Shown here piece after piece: positions 37,401 through 47,928 of a stretch of 64,000 bases of DNA. This DNA comes from Tubulanus polymorphus (taxonomy: Eukaryota; Nemertea; Palaeonemertea; Tubulaniformes; Tubulanidae), in assembly GCF_964204645.1 (NCBI RefSeq), contig NC_134030.1, forward strand, positions 13,978,447 to 14,042,446, given 5' to 3'. The position numbers and the translations under genes are program-made. Within the stretch, counting starts at the first letter, position 1, and every line of letters begins with the position of its first letter. The notes beneath the pieces are model-generated. The model was not told the origin of the DNA, did no database searches, and worked only from the letters and a program-made list of their open reading frames with translations.

Positions 37401-37621
37401 AGACAAGAACGAACAGCCGACAAACAGGATTTTAGAACTAGGCCTAGGGCTAGGCCTATTTAAGATAGACTTGACTTCGACTGTATTTCGATGATTATGC
37501 CTACCCAGAAAATTAAGTGATAGGCCTATAGGTATCCCAAAAAGATCACTGCCAATCGAAAACAAATAGACTTTAGGTTACAATAATGGGATCTGATACG
37601 GCAAGCAACATTGCGGCTTAC

Positions 37622-37697
37622 TTGATAGCCGGTACCCACTCTCTCACTCTCTTCTCTACTTTACTAGATAGAATTAGATTGAGGATAATCTCTTCTT
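37622..37697 (-). CDS. Exon 2 of the small split gene
   Basis: 76 nt on the minus strand between acceptor CTTTTTTGGTTAG (ends 37698) and donor GTAAGC (starts 37621). It enters in phase 1, matching the single G left by exon 1, and leaves in phase 2, matching the one base that opens exon 3. It encodes an acidic start followed by a helical, basic stretch (EEEIILNLILSSKVEKRVRE, then WVPAI). All three conditions (acceptor, donor, double phase fit) are met without a stop; no homology is recognised, so confidence is moderate. Confidence 0.5.
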
Positions 37698-38333
37698 CTA
37701 ACCAAAAAAGGCCTCGGCGAATTCGGCCCTAAATGGGGAATAATTGCTTTCTCAAGGTACCACGGACCACCGGTTCGGATGAAAGACGTTTTTACATTAC
37801 ATGAATAAGAAGAGACACTTCTAACCTACCTGCGATTAGGCCTACCAACGAAATTTAGCAAAATTCAAGGAGAACAGCTGCCGCCATTATCAACGGTTTG
37901 GTGATCAATTCAATTCAATTCACCGGCTCTGATTCGAGTTATCCGACTTCGTTCTTAGGTGCTACATTTTCTTCACACCGCTTTGTTGGAAAACGTAGAT
38001 CGCTGTAGGGTAATTTAGCCGCTGAAAACTTTTTAGAACTGCGTGAGTGACAGCTTAATTTTAGAACTATTTTCATAGCGCATGACGACCTACTAGAGTA
38101 GTGCGCCGCCAAGTTCGAGATTCGGCCGCTAGAGGCACCACCGTACGATGCGATGTATATATTTTCGGTATGAAACTCGATTACGCGAACTACCCTAAAA
38201 CGAATCTGCCATCTATCTTAAGATGATTTAAGTCAAAATCTGGTGCGCGTTCTTTTGGCTGACGCGCTATAAAAATCTGGCGCACAACAAAGGTTTTAAA
38301 TTGAAAAATAGCGCGTATCTCGGAAATATGAAA

Positions 38334-38372
<39 letters not shown>

Positions 38373-39118
38373 AATGAGTCCACACATTTACAATGGACAA
38401 AAATTTTCCACAACTTTAAATGTTCCTATATTCAAATAATTAGCATATTTTTTATGTGAACTAATTGACACCACATTTGTGCTGTGTAATAATCCCAATA
38501 ACCTTTATCAAAAATACATCATATACATGTTATATGGAGTATTAGACAAAAACATTAAGTCAAAAAGCAGTAAGTGAAAGAGAAAAAAGCATGTTGCACC
38601 CCCACCAAAAATATGTTTTGGTATTAAGTCCATTCAAGTCAAGCACTTATAAAATTAAAATTATAACCAGAAAATTATAGTTTAAGTAGGCTAGGCCAAG
38701 CAAAACTGGCAGCTTGTCAAAGCGGCATCATGGGGGGGGGGGGCGATGAAGCATCTGTCCCCCATAATTTTGGTTACGACCAAATCTTTGTAATGATCAC
38801 CATTATATTGCGATTTCGCTGAAATGAAATGAAGTGGTTTGCCCCAATAATATCTGTAATTCCGGTGACGCGCGCCTGCATGTATTAGCCTATAGGCATA
38901 CGATCATATCGAAAAACAGTACATGAAGGCTTATTCGTACTGGTGTATATATGCTGTTTGCGAGGCCATATGTCTACACGACAAGTGCTTTCTTAACACA
39001 ACACTCATCAGCTTATAAGTTATTATACTGTACTATAGGCCTAGATAGATAGAACAGAAAACAATTAACAAGACTAGAGTCAGAGAGACATTAAAATTAC
39101 GGTAAAAGATAAACATAC
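37698..39118. other. Intron 1 of the small split gene
   Basis: It holds a (TA)n microsatellite at 38332-38369 and a G run (about 12) at 38732-38743. Otherwise anonymous; no further exon was needed to make the phases fit. Confidence 0.45.
38332..38369. repeat. (TA)n microsatellite
   Basis: Uninterrupted TA dinucleotides over 38 bp. Confidence 0.95.
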
Positions 39119-39275
39119 CACCACTATATTCAGAGAACTTTTCCTTCCACCAGACGCACCACTTAGTTCTTGACTTCAATTCGTGTTCATTGATGAGTGC
39201 TGACACCGCCATAAAATCATGACAATCATGACAAGAACAAGACGGATCGGAAGATGAAGTTGAATCGTCCGCCAT
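39119..39275 (-). CDS. Exon 1 (start) of an unrecognised small split gene
   Basis: A minus-strand ATG at 39275-39273 lies in a good context (AAAATGG, with A at -3 and G at +4). It opens 52 codons starting MADDSTSSSDPSCSCHDCHD, then an aromatic/basic part TKWCVWWKEKFSEYSG, and ends at donor GTATGT in phase 1. Joined to exons 2 and 3 (and tentatively 13249-13259), it gives a 113-residue, soluble-looking protein with a small Cys-rich N-terminus (C-x-C-x2-C), no signal peptide and no membrane segment. I do not recognise the family. The open frame runs past the donor for 28 codons of hydrophobic sequence; this is probably intron. Confidence 0.55.
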
Positions 39276-39426
39276 TTTAGGTACGTAGGCAAAGTCTAAA
39301 TGTATAATTTGCAGACCGAAATGAAGGTGACTCCCAGCAATCTGAAATAGTCAGACCCGAATAATTCGATAGCTCTTCCTCATAAAGAAGAGAGAAATTT
39401 CGGAAAGAAAACACAACATGGCTACT

Positions 39427-39665
39427 AATTGAACGGGGCCAAATTTCCGATGTTTACGGCTCGACAGTGCCTTTATAACGTGGATTTATCAAAATTCCTA
39501 TGCAGTATCTGGAGATTGAAGTGAGCTGAAGGATATCATACGGATTGTATCGGCGACAGCGGTAAGGTAAGGAAGCCTTTACACTTTTAACAAAAACTAT
39601 GTGGAAAAGGGAAAAAAATAAATATAGCTGCAAAGCAGCGATAACGGGTTTCTGCCTTGCTGGAT
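39427..39665 (+). repeat. Dispersed repeat R2, copy 1
   Basis: It matches 41355-41660 in the same orientation: CCGATGTTTACGGCTC against TCGATGTTTAGAGGCTC at the start, and a near-identical AAATATAGCTGCAAAGCAGC-GATAACGGGTTT block near the end (39624-39652 and 41619-41650). The copies are old and indel-rich. Confidence 0.65.
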
Positions 39666-39865
39666 TAAATTTTGTACAGGATGCGCGCAAAAATTTCACC
39701 GAGATCAGTTCAAAACGTTCCGCTATTTTGAAGGAGCACCACCTAGTAGGCCTAGGGGTCAGCTCATAACATTGATATGTTGATCCACATTGGCAACTAC
39801 GCGCAAAGTACCAATGTGCCATGTTCTAGGGAAACAGTATCGAGAATAACGGATATACGGTGTTT

Positions 39866-40740
39866 TCATCATCCCCTAGTGGCAGTTGTCTGAACTTATT
39901 TTGCCGGTCAGCGTACTATACATATGTATATGTACTGACACTAGGTTTTTTTTCATTTCTATAATAAAAGGACTGAATTACACATGGAAAATGGATGCTA
40001 GAATCAATTTTCGAAATTTACGCCCCCTAGTGGTTAGAATAGGAACTTATTATGTGAGGGGTCCGTTGTATCTCATATCCGGGTACACTTGTATGAATTT
40101 TCATAGAAATCCCTTTATCCGCTTAGTAGATATGAATACAAATGCATTTCCAGCAACATGAAGGTGGCGCTCCTGGAGAACCATATAATTTACCTACTTA
40201 AACCATACATCAATACAAGTATTTTGAAAAGAGCTACTAACCTCTCACATAGCATCCACAATTCTATCACCAACAGTTAAGGAGCTAGAAGCAAAAATCG
40301 TAGTTTTCACAGCCCCCTGGTGCCAGTTGTATGAACTAATCTTGCAGGTTGGCATATTACACACATGCCTTTGTACTTATACCAAGTTTTGTAATTTACA
40401 TAATAAACAGACTGCATTACATGCGAAAAATGTATGCTAAAATCGATTTTTCAAAATTTACGCCACCTAGTGTTAAAATAGGAACTAATAATGTGAGGGG
40501 TTCGTTGCATTTAGTAACCAGGTACATGTGTATCAATTTTTATAGAAATCCATTGATACCCTTAGTCGATATAGATGAAAACGCGATTTTCCAGCGTCTT
40601 ATAGGTGGCGCTACTGGAGAACCATATGAGTTACATAGTTATACCATACATTAATACAAGCGTCTTGTCAAGGGCTACTGATCACTCATTGCAACCACGA
40701 TTCTATCTCCAACGGTTAAGGAGCTAGAAGCAAAAATCTC
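39866..40740 (+). repeat. Two tandem ~445-bp repeat units
   Basis: Unit 1 (about 39876-40310) and unit 2 (about 40320-40740) align throughout: TAGTGGCAGTTGTCTGAACT against TGGTGCCAGTTGTATGAACT at the start, ATGTGAGGGGTCCGTTG against ATGTGAGGGGTTCGTTG, and GGAGCTAGAAGCAAAAAT at 40281 and 40726. The CCCCCTAGTGG-type word marks a widespread interspersed family. The short open frames in each unit (91 and 101 codons) align with each other, but this follows from the duplication. Confidence 0.8.
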
Positions 40741-41354
40741 ATTAAAAATATTTGGGGCCCATTTTCGAGCCCGTAGAGCCCAAACGGTTAATCGCAGATA
40801 GGGCGTGCCACTCACTTTTTTAACCTCCGGACTGTTATGAACAACTTTCGTGCTCGCCCGAAGCTGAAAAGTCAAAGACAAAAAATTTTCTCACACAGTA
40901 ACTTTTCGATGTCAGAATTTTCAAATGTAAAACACCCCCTGGTGGGTGAACGGGGTCCCGATCTAAGATCCCCTCGACTTACCTCAAGGTACCTGAGTTC
41001 CGTACATCTCAGGAAAGTTTCAAGTAAATCCGTCAAGGAATATTGTAATGCTACCAGAATATAATCATCCATGCTCTCGCGTATAGCTGCATTAATTAGC
41101 TCTATACAGGGAAGATACTGCCAGGATGCTATTGCTTGTATAGGCGACACAAACAAGGCTAAATTCCTCAGTTGCGTTCACTCGAGACTGACCTCAATCA
41201 GTGCACCACAATAGTAGAAGAGATAAAAATACTAAAAAAACTACTGATCTAGTACACCAGCTCTATCAATGCTTATAGGGACACTGACACAAACACACAT
41301 ACTGACGCGCTGTGGGAATGACACACAGGCAATACACATACGTAGATGGATACT
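40741..41354. other. Anonymous sequence between repeats
   Basis: Contains one more ACACCCCCTGGTGGG word near 40930. No supported gene. Confidence 0.4.
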
Positions 41355-41660
41355 GTTTGAATCGGGCTTAAATTTCGATGTTTAGAGGCTCACAGTGAGT
41401 AAACAGAGGCATTCTGATTAATATTATACGCAGTATTTGTCAATGCAGTGTAGTACTTGTGACACAGAATGGATTCACCGACAGTGAAAGTAAGTTGCAG
41501 TAGTTTATATGCTTTCAGTAAGATCCAGTGTGAAAAAGAATATAATAATAATAATAATAACAATAATAATAATAATCAGCAGGAATACAATAGGGTTTCT
41601 GCGAAGGCAGCAGAAACCCTAAATATAGCTGCAAAGCAGCGATAACGGGTTTTCTGAGCA
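41355..41660 (+). repeat. Dispersed repeat R2, copy 2, with (AAT)n and a short hairpin
   Basis: Partner of 39427-39665. It holds an (AAT)n microsatellite at 41541-41577 and the short inverted repeat GGGTTTCTGC…GCAGAAACCC near 41592-41619, absent from copy 1. Confidence 0.65.
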
Positions 41661-42286
41661 GGCGTGCTATTCATAGTTTGAAAAGTGGTTACGGAAACGA
41701 CTCGTCAGCTTGATGAGTTGTATGTATTATGATTGTGCGCCACCTGCATCTTCCGAAATAATGTTCATATAATTATTTGAAGGGAGGATTGAAATCAATT
41801 ATCAACGTACATCTGAATATGTAATAGTCCTTAGTAACTTTCTGTTGCAGAGGGCATAGAAAAGATTTTGAAATTATTTAATTAAAATATAAATGTTATT
41901 AACGAAAAATAAACTATTATGGTCAGTACAAATTGAAAATTCATAGTGTATTTTTAAGAACAAGCTTACATAGCTTACAGAATACATCACGTACATTTGA
42001 ATTTTATAAGTGATGGGTAAAAATCAACGTGTGACAGAAAAAAATTTAGTTAATTATTTAACAATATCGAAATTTGTGCTCTCTTTTTAAACTAATGGAG
42101 TGATACGCAATTAATCACATGGCCTGTATTAAAAGATAGAACATACAAGTTGGATATTTATAAGTCGAAACATGTGAACAGAAACTAAAACTTTGATGTC
42201 AGTGACCAGTATCGAATTACACAACGACAATTGGCTTTAAACTCAACAAACATTATTAAAGAATGTTTCAAACAAAATGCTTTATA
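41661..42286. other. AT-rich flank of the LTR element, no gene
   Basis: Anonymous AT-rich DNA up to the LTR start. The bases before the LTR are CTTTATA; the matching target-site duplication cannot be found because the other end of the element is lost. Confidence 0.4.
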
Positions 42287-42713
42287 TGTAGCGGAAATTC
42301 GTTTCACTTCGTTCTGTTCTTTTTATTTTCCAGCTGCAGAGTCCTCCCCAGCTCAGTCTAAAATTCATATTAAATTCCTATTAAAAGTTTGTATGATGTA
42401 AAATAAAACCTTATAATGTATTTGTAACTCTGAGACAAGAATGTTTAATGCTTTGGACTTCGGTCTGGTGGATTAGAAACTATTTTTATTTCTATCTTAA
42501 TGAAATATTGTATGATTTAATCTGAATTCAAAAACTGTACCTAAAGACCTTTTCTATGTGTTCGGGTCACTCCCGGTTTGTATTTTTCGAGTTAATGTGC
42601 CTGAATCGATGTTCCCGTGCTTAAATCGATATTTTTATGCTGTGCTCTGTGCCCGAGATGGCGCCACTATACGGTTCTTAATTATATTGTGTGCTCGGGG
42701 TGCTTTGTTTTAA

Positions 42714-42755
42714 CCAATTAGATGGGGTTACGTCATAATCTGGGCTCTATAAAAG
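42714..42755 (+). promoter_or_regulatory. LTR promoter: CCAAT, CRE-like and TATA box
   Basis: CCAAT at 42714-42718, TTACGTCA (ATF/CREB-like) at 42728-42735 and TATAAAAG at 42748-42755 are ordered and spaced as in a pol II core promoter. Transcription would start near 42778. In the 3' LTR the TATA is TGTAAAAG (51065-51072). Confidence 0.65.
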
Positions 42756-43418
42756 GCAAAAATGTGCTTTATTAATTAGTCTCGGTGCACATTCTTAGGT
42801 GTGTATTACTAAGATTTTGAACTATGGGGGGAGGGATTAATCTAATTTTCTTAGTAAGTCATACTTAGCACTGATTCTCTTTAAGTATTTCTTGGTCCTT
42901 ATTCTCAAAGTTGTTTTTCTTCCAAGATGTTTTCGGAAAACAATCTTTCAGGGTTCGAGGAGGTTTTCTCCTTCGAATTATTCCCCGAAAGTATTCTTCT
43001 TTCCGATTTCCTCTCTTGGTTTTTCCCTCAACTTTTGAGTTTGCGGAGTAGTGACCATCTCTTACATAAAAATAATAGGAAGAATGATTAAATAAATACT
43101 TAACTGGAACTATGATTAAATATAGCGAAAATTCTTATCTTTATTAAGAGCACTTAGAGTTACATCTTCTTTAGCGTAAAACGAGCGCAGGGTTTAAGTA
43201 ACTATTGTTGAGTCGTAATGTTAGAATATCTGAAATCTTTATTCCTAATACTTTTGAATTCTGGTGCGAGTCGTGCACTTGTATTAAGGGCAATATGCCC
43301 TTGTTAATCTCCTCCTTTGGTGGCCGGTTGGCCATCTTATCTACCTTAAATGTTGTAAATAAGAGATAACCTCGAGGTTGTGTATATATTGTTCATTGTT
43401 CGAATATTTCCAAGAAAT

Positions 43419-43424
43419 AATAAA
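43419..43424 (+). terminator. Possible LTR poly(A) signal AATAAA
   Basis: AATAAA within an AT-rich LTR stretch, about 640 bp after the predicted start site. Another near-signal (AAAATAAAAC, 42400) lies upstream of the promoter, where it could not end the element's own transcript. Confidence 0.35.
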
Positions 43425-44308
43425 TAGTATTCAAGAGAATATTATCATATACATAAAATTCTAAATCTTTGCCTTTTTCCCTAAACTATTTTTGTGGTGT
43501 CGGATTTACTATCAATTGAGGAAAGGATTTTCTTGTGCATTTTTGGGATTCTGTGACACCATAAAATATTCTTGAAGAATCTTGTGGGTTGGAGAGTTTA
43601 GGGCATCATGTAAGTCTTCAAAAAGGGGAAGCATTGAGGGCACCCTCTAGTGGGAGAGGCCAAATATTGGTGAATGCTCCTCGTTTTATTTAGTTGGTAT
43701 CTATTATTCTTTTTGAAGCTAAACGCCTGATCAGGTCGGCTGTGGAGGCTGGAAATACTTGTAGCGCTGGACGCAGTCCTGTATTTCCTCCTCAGTCGGA
43801 GAGAAAGCTAGAGGATTTTTATTTTATTTGACTCATTCATGATTCTTCTATTAATTCTTTTGGTCACAGTTTTTCATACATGCACACGCCTTTTTCATGG
43901 GTGATTTGTGAGGACATTCAGTCACCCGTGTTACCATTATGACTTATCACTGAGAATTAGGACTCCTTTAAGTATTCTCACTCACCAGAGGAAGACTTGA
44001 CATATTTTTGCGCGTTAAATCTCATGGAGGAAAACAAGAGAATTTTCCCCTTCTAGCTTCTCTACCTCCCAGATGCTAGTGACGTGAGCGAACCCTAGAA
44101 GCGACGCCTATATGCAACTTTTTCCTTAAATGTATAGGATTATAGAAAGAGAGAGAGAGAGAGAGTTACCTGTATTCCCTCTTGGTCGAGGAAATTCCGA
44201 GAGTTGAGACCTTAGACTTGACATTATGAATTTTAACGGAAACGGAAGTAGATTTTTGTAGTCACTTGCCAGAGCACGCTACCCCGAATCCCGGTATTCC
44301 GCTTCAAA

Positions 44309-44327
44309 TGGTGGCAGCGGTGGGATT
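44309..44327 (+). promoter_or_regulatory. Primer binding site, tRNA-Leu
   Basis: TGGTGGCAGCGGTGGGATT is complementary to the 3' end of eukaryotic tRNA-Leu of the kind ending AATCCCACCGCTGCCA plus CCA. It lies 2 bp after the LTR. The same site, on the other strand, is found in element 2 (58235-58252). Confidence 0.85.
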
Positions 44328-44400
44328 TTCTTCGATATAAGCACATACGTGCATTATTACTATTTTTTTTATCGATACGTTGTAGAGGTTTAGCCTCCCT

Positions 44401-44408
44401 TGGTGAGT
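44401..44408 (+). promoter_or_regulatory. Candidate splice donor in the leader
   Basis: TTG|GTGAGT (intron from 44403) lies between primer site and gag ATG. It is a strong match to the donor consensus and would pair with the acceptor at 49719 to make a subgenomic mRNA for the accessory ORF. Confidence 0.5.
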
Positions 44409-44605
44409 GAGTCTCCGTAGAGTAATATAATCCGACACCCTCCCTTTTCTCTTATCATTTGAACTACATTAAACTATAAAGGTTAGGTCAGGAAGTTTAG
44501 TTAGGTAGAAACCACAGCAGAGTTTGTTTATCGTTTTTCCGTGATAAAACTTTCTTTCATTCTTTTCATAGCGTATTTGTCTGTGAGTCTTTCGTGTGAA
44601 TAAGA

Positions 44606-45579
44606 ATGAGTCGTCCGGCTACCCGCTCCATAACTAGATCTCTTGATAGAAGTAGAAGTGATGAAGATATTCGCCATTTAGCCGAAGCCAGGGATGAACC
44701 GGGTATACAGAGTCTGTCTAGGGGTGACGGACCTGGTGTTAATTCCTCGGCGATGGATGTAGTATGTCCAAATGTTTCCTCCGAGGCCTACAATTATAAA
44801 ATGAAACCTGAAAGTTATAATGGTGATACTAGCTGGTCTGATTACCGGTTAAGTTTTGAGACCGTTTCTCGTATTAACTCGTGGCCTGATCATGCAAAAG
44901 CCGATAATCTTTTTGCTTCACTTCGGGGTGCAGCTAGACAGTTGGTCTGTGCAAAACTTTCCTCAGGTGAAGCACTTAATTACTTTGAGATGTGCAAAGT
45001 TCTCGAATCAAGGTTCGGCAAAGGTGCCCATTCTCAGACCTATTTGGCTGAGCTCAAGAATCGCCGCCGTAAAAGACATGAATCCTTGCGAGAGTTGGGT
45101 CAATCTATTCTTGTTTCATGAGCACTTGCGTACCCAGATTTTCCGGGGGACCAACGCGAACAGATGGCGCGTATGCATTTATTGAAGCTTTAGAGGATAA
45201 GGGAATGAGATTAAAACTGTGGCAAACCATCTACCAAAGCTTGGACGAGCTTATTAGTTTCGCTCTACGAATAGAGGGTATTCAGCTTATGGAAAATGAG
45301 CGGGAGGATAGATCCAATATTCCTGTTTATCAGGTTCGCTCTTCCGAGGCTGCTAGAAATGATGAGATTACGCGCCTGCGTCAGGACTTTGAGAGGCGTA
45401 ACGCTAATATCAGTAAATTCGTGTCGCAACAAAATGACTATCCTGAGTACAGGTTCAAGCAGTGTTATCGATGGTTAAGATATGGCCATTTAGCGCGCCA
45501 TTGTAGGAACCCCCCTTCTTCTCAACCTCATAGAGAGAGTTTAAACGAGAAGCGGCTGGTCCAACAGGGGAAAGATTAG
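44606..45579 (+). pseudogene. gag: gag of element 1, broken
   Basis: The ATG at 44606 opens the capsid region; SWSDYRLSFETVSRINSW and LRGAARQLV are typical of Gypsy Gag, and LAELKNRRRKRHESLREL aligns with LAELRNRRRKRGESLREL of element 2. The frame stops at TGA 45119-45121 (probably a CGA to TGA change) and a one-base loss near 45178-45181 shifts it again; the rest continues to TAA-type stop 45577-45579. The nucleocapsid knuckle reads C-x2-W-x4-H-x4-C: the second Cys is Trp, so it should not bind zinc normally. Gag would package the element RNA; this copy cannot make full-length protein. Confidence 0.85.
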
Positions 45580-45590
45580 CTGACTTTGGT

Positions 45591-47582
45591 GTGTCCCCTT
45601 CAAAAGTAGTTCCTTCGGTTAAATCGGATATCAACTTACCTAGTTCCATGTATATTCCTGCCTCGATTTGGGGAGTTCAGGTCAAATATCTTGTAGATAC
45701 TGGAGCTCACGTAACTATTCTTAGCCGTCATGTCTATTCTAAACTTAGAGACAAAATTAAACTATGTAATTCTAGTGTAAATTTAAGAGCAGCTGATAAT
45801 CTTCCAATCAAGGTTTTAGGATCTGCCGTCATACCTATAGGTTTATTCGACTCCAGTATCACCTGGGAAGTCGTCGTGGCGGACATCAAAGATGACGCCA
45901 TTCTCGGAATGGATTTCTTGTCAGCATATGACTGTCATCTTCACCCTAGGCATCAGACAATCACGTGCCAGGGTCATCAGATCAGTGTTGAAAATTCTCC
46001 TTCTAATCCTGTGTTAGTAAGAAGTAAAGATAAAATCAAGGTTCCCCCTCTAACGGAGGTAATCATTCCTTGTTATAAGAGAGGTTCTCATTCATTGGCC
46101 AAATGGGCTATTGTTGAATCTAATCATAATTGGAAATTAGGTATTGATCTTTGTGTAGCTCGAAGCATAATTGATACTGATTGTGAAGCGATCCCTGTCA
46201 GGGTGGTCAATTTAAGTGATTCTTCACGTATCATTTATCAGAATTCCCCTCTCGCTACCCTCTCAGGAGTAAATGCTGTATGGTCTGAATCCGATTCAGT
46301 GTCTAAGGTAGAAAGTACTAACCCGGAGAGTCTCAAGGATAAAAATCAAGCGGAGCCCGATCACCTCAAAGATCTTATAAAACGTAGTTGCGAGGGGTTG
46401 GATCCGATACAGTCCAATCAAGTTAAGAAACTGATTTTGAAATACTCCGATGTATTCGCTAAATCTGACTTGGATTTGGGAGAAGCCATGGGGGTTGAAC
46501 ACACTATTGACACGGGACATCTTCCGCCTATTAAACAGAAAGTTCGGCGGGTCCCTCAGGCTAAGCAACCTGAATTGAATTCATTATTAGGTAAAATGCA
46601 ACAATCTAACGTGATTGAAAAGAGCAATTCTGGCTGGAATTCCAGTATCGTATTAGTCACCAAGCCAGACGGTTCGCTCCGATTGGTTAATGATTTCCGA
46701 GATTTAAACCAACACACGGTTGCCGATGCCTATCCATTACCTAGAATAGACGATACTATCCGATCTATGTCGGGTACTGTTTTCTTTTGTCAGGACGACC
46801 TACAGAGCGGCTATTGGCAAGTTAAATTATCAGAGAATGACCGTGGGAAGACTGCATTTACTCCCCCTCATGGGTTTTATCAATATCGTAAACTACCTAT
46901 GGGATTGAAAAATTCTGCCGCTACTTTTGAGAGACTTATGGAAAGAGTTCTCGAGGGTCTTTTGAATGACATTGTTTTAGTTTATTTAGATGACATCATT
47001 GTTTATGGGCGTGATTTTGAGACCATGTTGACTAACCTTGAGAAAGTTTTTATTCGTCTTCGTTCAGCTAATTTGAAACTCAAGCCCAAAAAGTGTAATT
47101 TCTTCCGTCGTAGAGTTCAATTCCTTGGTCATGTTGTTTCTGACAAAGGTGTCTCCTGTTCGGAAGAGAAAATCAAAGCTATTAAAGATTGGGTTAGACC
47201 CTCTACTCAAACCGAGACTAGACAATTCCTCGGTTTGGCTAGCTATTATAGGGGATTTTGTCCTAATTTTGCTTCCATAGCTAAGCCACTTCATTCCTTG
47301 ACTGAGAAGTACAAGGTGTTCCAGTGGACTGAGGAGTGTGAGACTTCTTTCCTTAAACTTAAGGAGATGTTAATAACAGCGCCGGTACTAGCTTTTCCTG
47401 ACCCTAAGCTTCCGTATATTCTGGACACGGATGCCAGTGGCTGGGGTATAGGTGGCGTTTTGTCTCAACTGGACGAATCCGGTCGTGAGAGAGTCATTTT
47501 CTATGGCAGTAGAACCTTGAGTAAAACTGAGAGAAACTATTGTGTTACGCGTCGAGAGTTACTAGCTGTGGTCGTTTTTTGA
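45591..47582 (+). pseudogene. pol: Protease, reverse transcriptase and RNase H part of pol, element 1
   Basis: 663 open codons in the -1 frame relative to the second part of gag, in keeping with -1 frameshift expression. Domains: aspartic protease with LVDTGAHVTIL near residue 35 and ILGMDFLSAYD near 105; linker; RT from about residue 300 with VTKPDGSLRLVNDFRDLN, QDDLQSGYWQVKL and catalytic YLDDIIVYG near 460; RNase H start LDTDASGWGIGGVLSQ near 610. The frame ends at TGA 47580-47582 because of a one-base change by the T6 run at 47575-47580, inside the RNase H domain. Confidence 0.9.
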
Positions 47583-47928
47583 AATTCTTCCGATTTTATC
47601 TGGAAGGTCATAAGTTCACGGTCCGCGCGATCACTCCTCCCTCCGCTGGATGATGAACTTCAAAGAACCCGACGGGCAAACTGCCCGAAGGCTGTCTCTC
47701 CTTTCGAGTTTCGAATTCGATATCGTACACCGTGAAGGGCGTAAGCACACTAACTGTGACACTCTTTCTCGCACTAATTGTCCGCAGTGCCAGCGTATGG
47801 AAAGTAAATGCTCCGGTAGTAACGAGAAGCCAAACAAACTCAAAGATCTCAGGGTCAATGCAATTTCTCCTGATACACTTCCTGAGGCTGAGTCCCATGT
47901 GGCTAAATTTCTTCCCTCTGACGAGTGA
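47583..47928 (+). pseudogene. pol: End of RNase H and pol linker, element 1, frame-broken
   Basis: After the break at 47580 the homologous reading continues, is shifted again by a missing base near 47628, then runs open through FKEPDGQTARRLSLLSSF, FDIVHREGRKHTNCDTLSR (matching FRIEHRPGRLHSNADGMSR of element 2) and a CPQC motif to an in-frame TGA at 47926-47928. These three lesions separate RT from integrase in this copy. Confidence 0.8.

Larger units (their letters stand above)
42287..44306 (+). repeat. 5' LTR of element 1, 2020 bp
   Basis: Starts TGTAGCGGAA and ends TTCCGCTTCA, a 10-bp inverted terminal repeat with one mismatch, in TG..CA form, 2 bp before the primer site. The first 1486 bp are repeated as the 3' LTR; the last 534 bp are absent from that copy. 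It contains a (GA)n run at 44146-44165. The end was chosen from the inverted repeat and the primer-site distance, not from the second copy. Confidence 0.85.

Noticed and set aside
38732-38743. G-run as regulatory G-quadruplex
   Set aside because: A single homopolymer of about 12 G without further G-tracts; probably a simple repeat.
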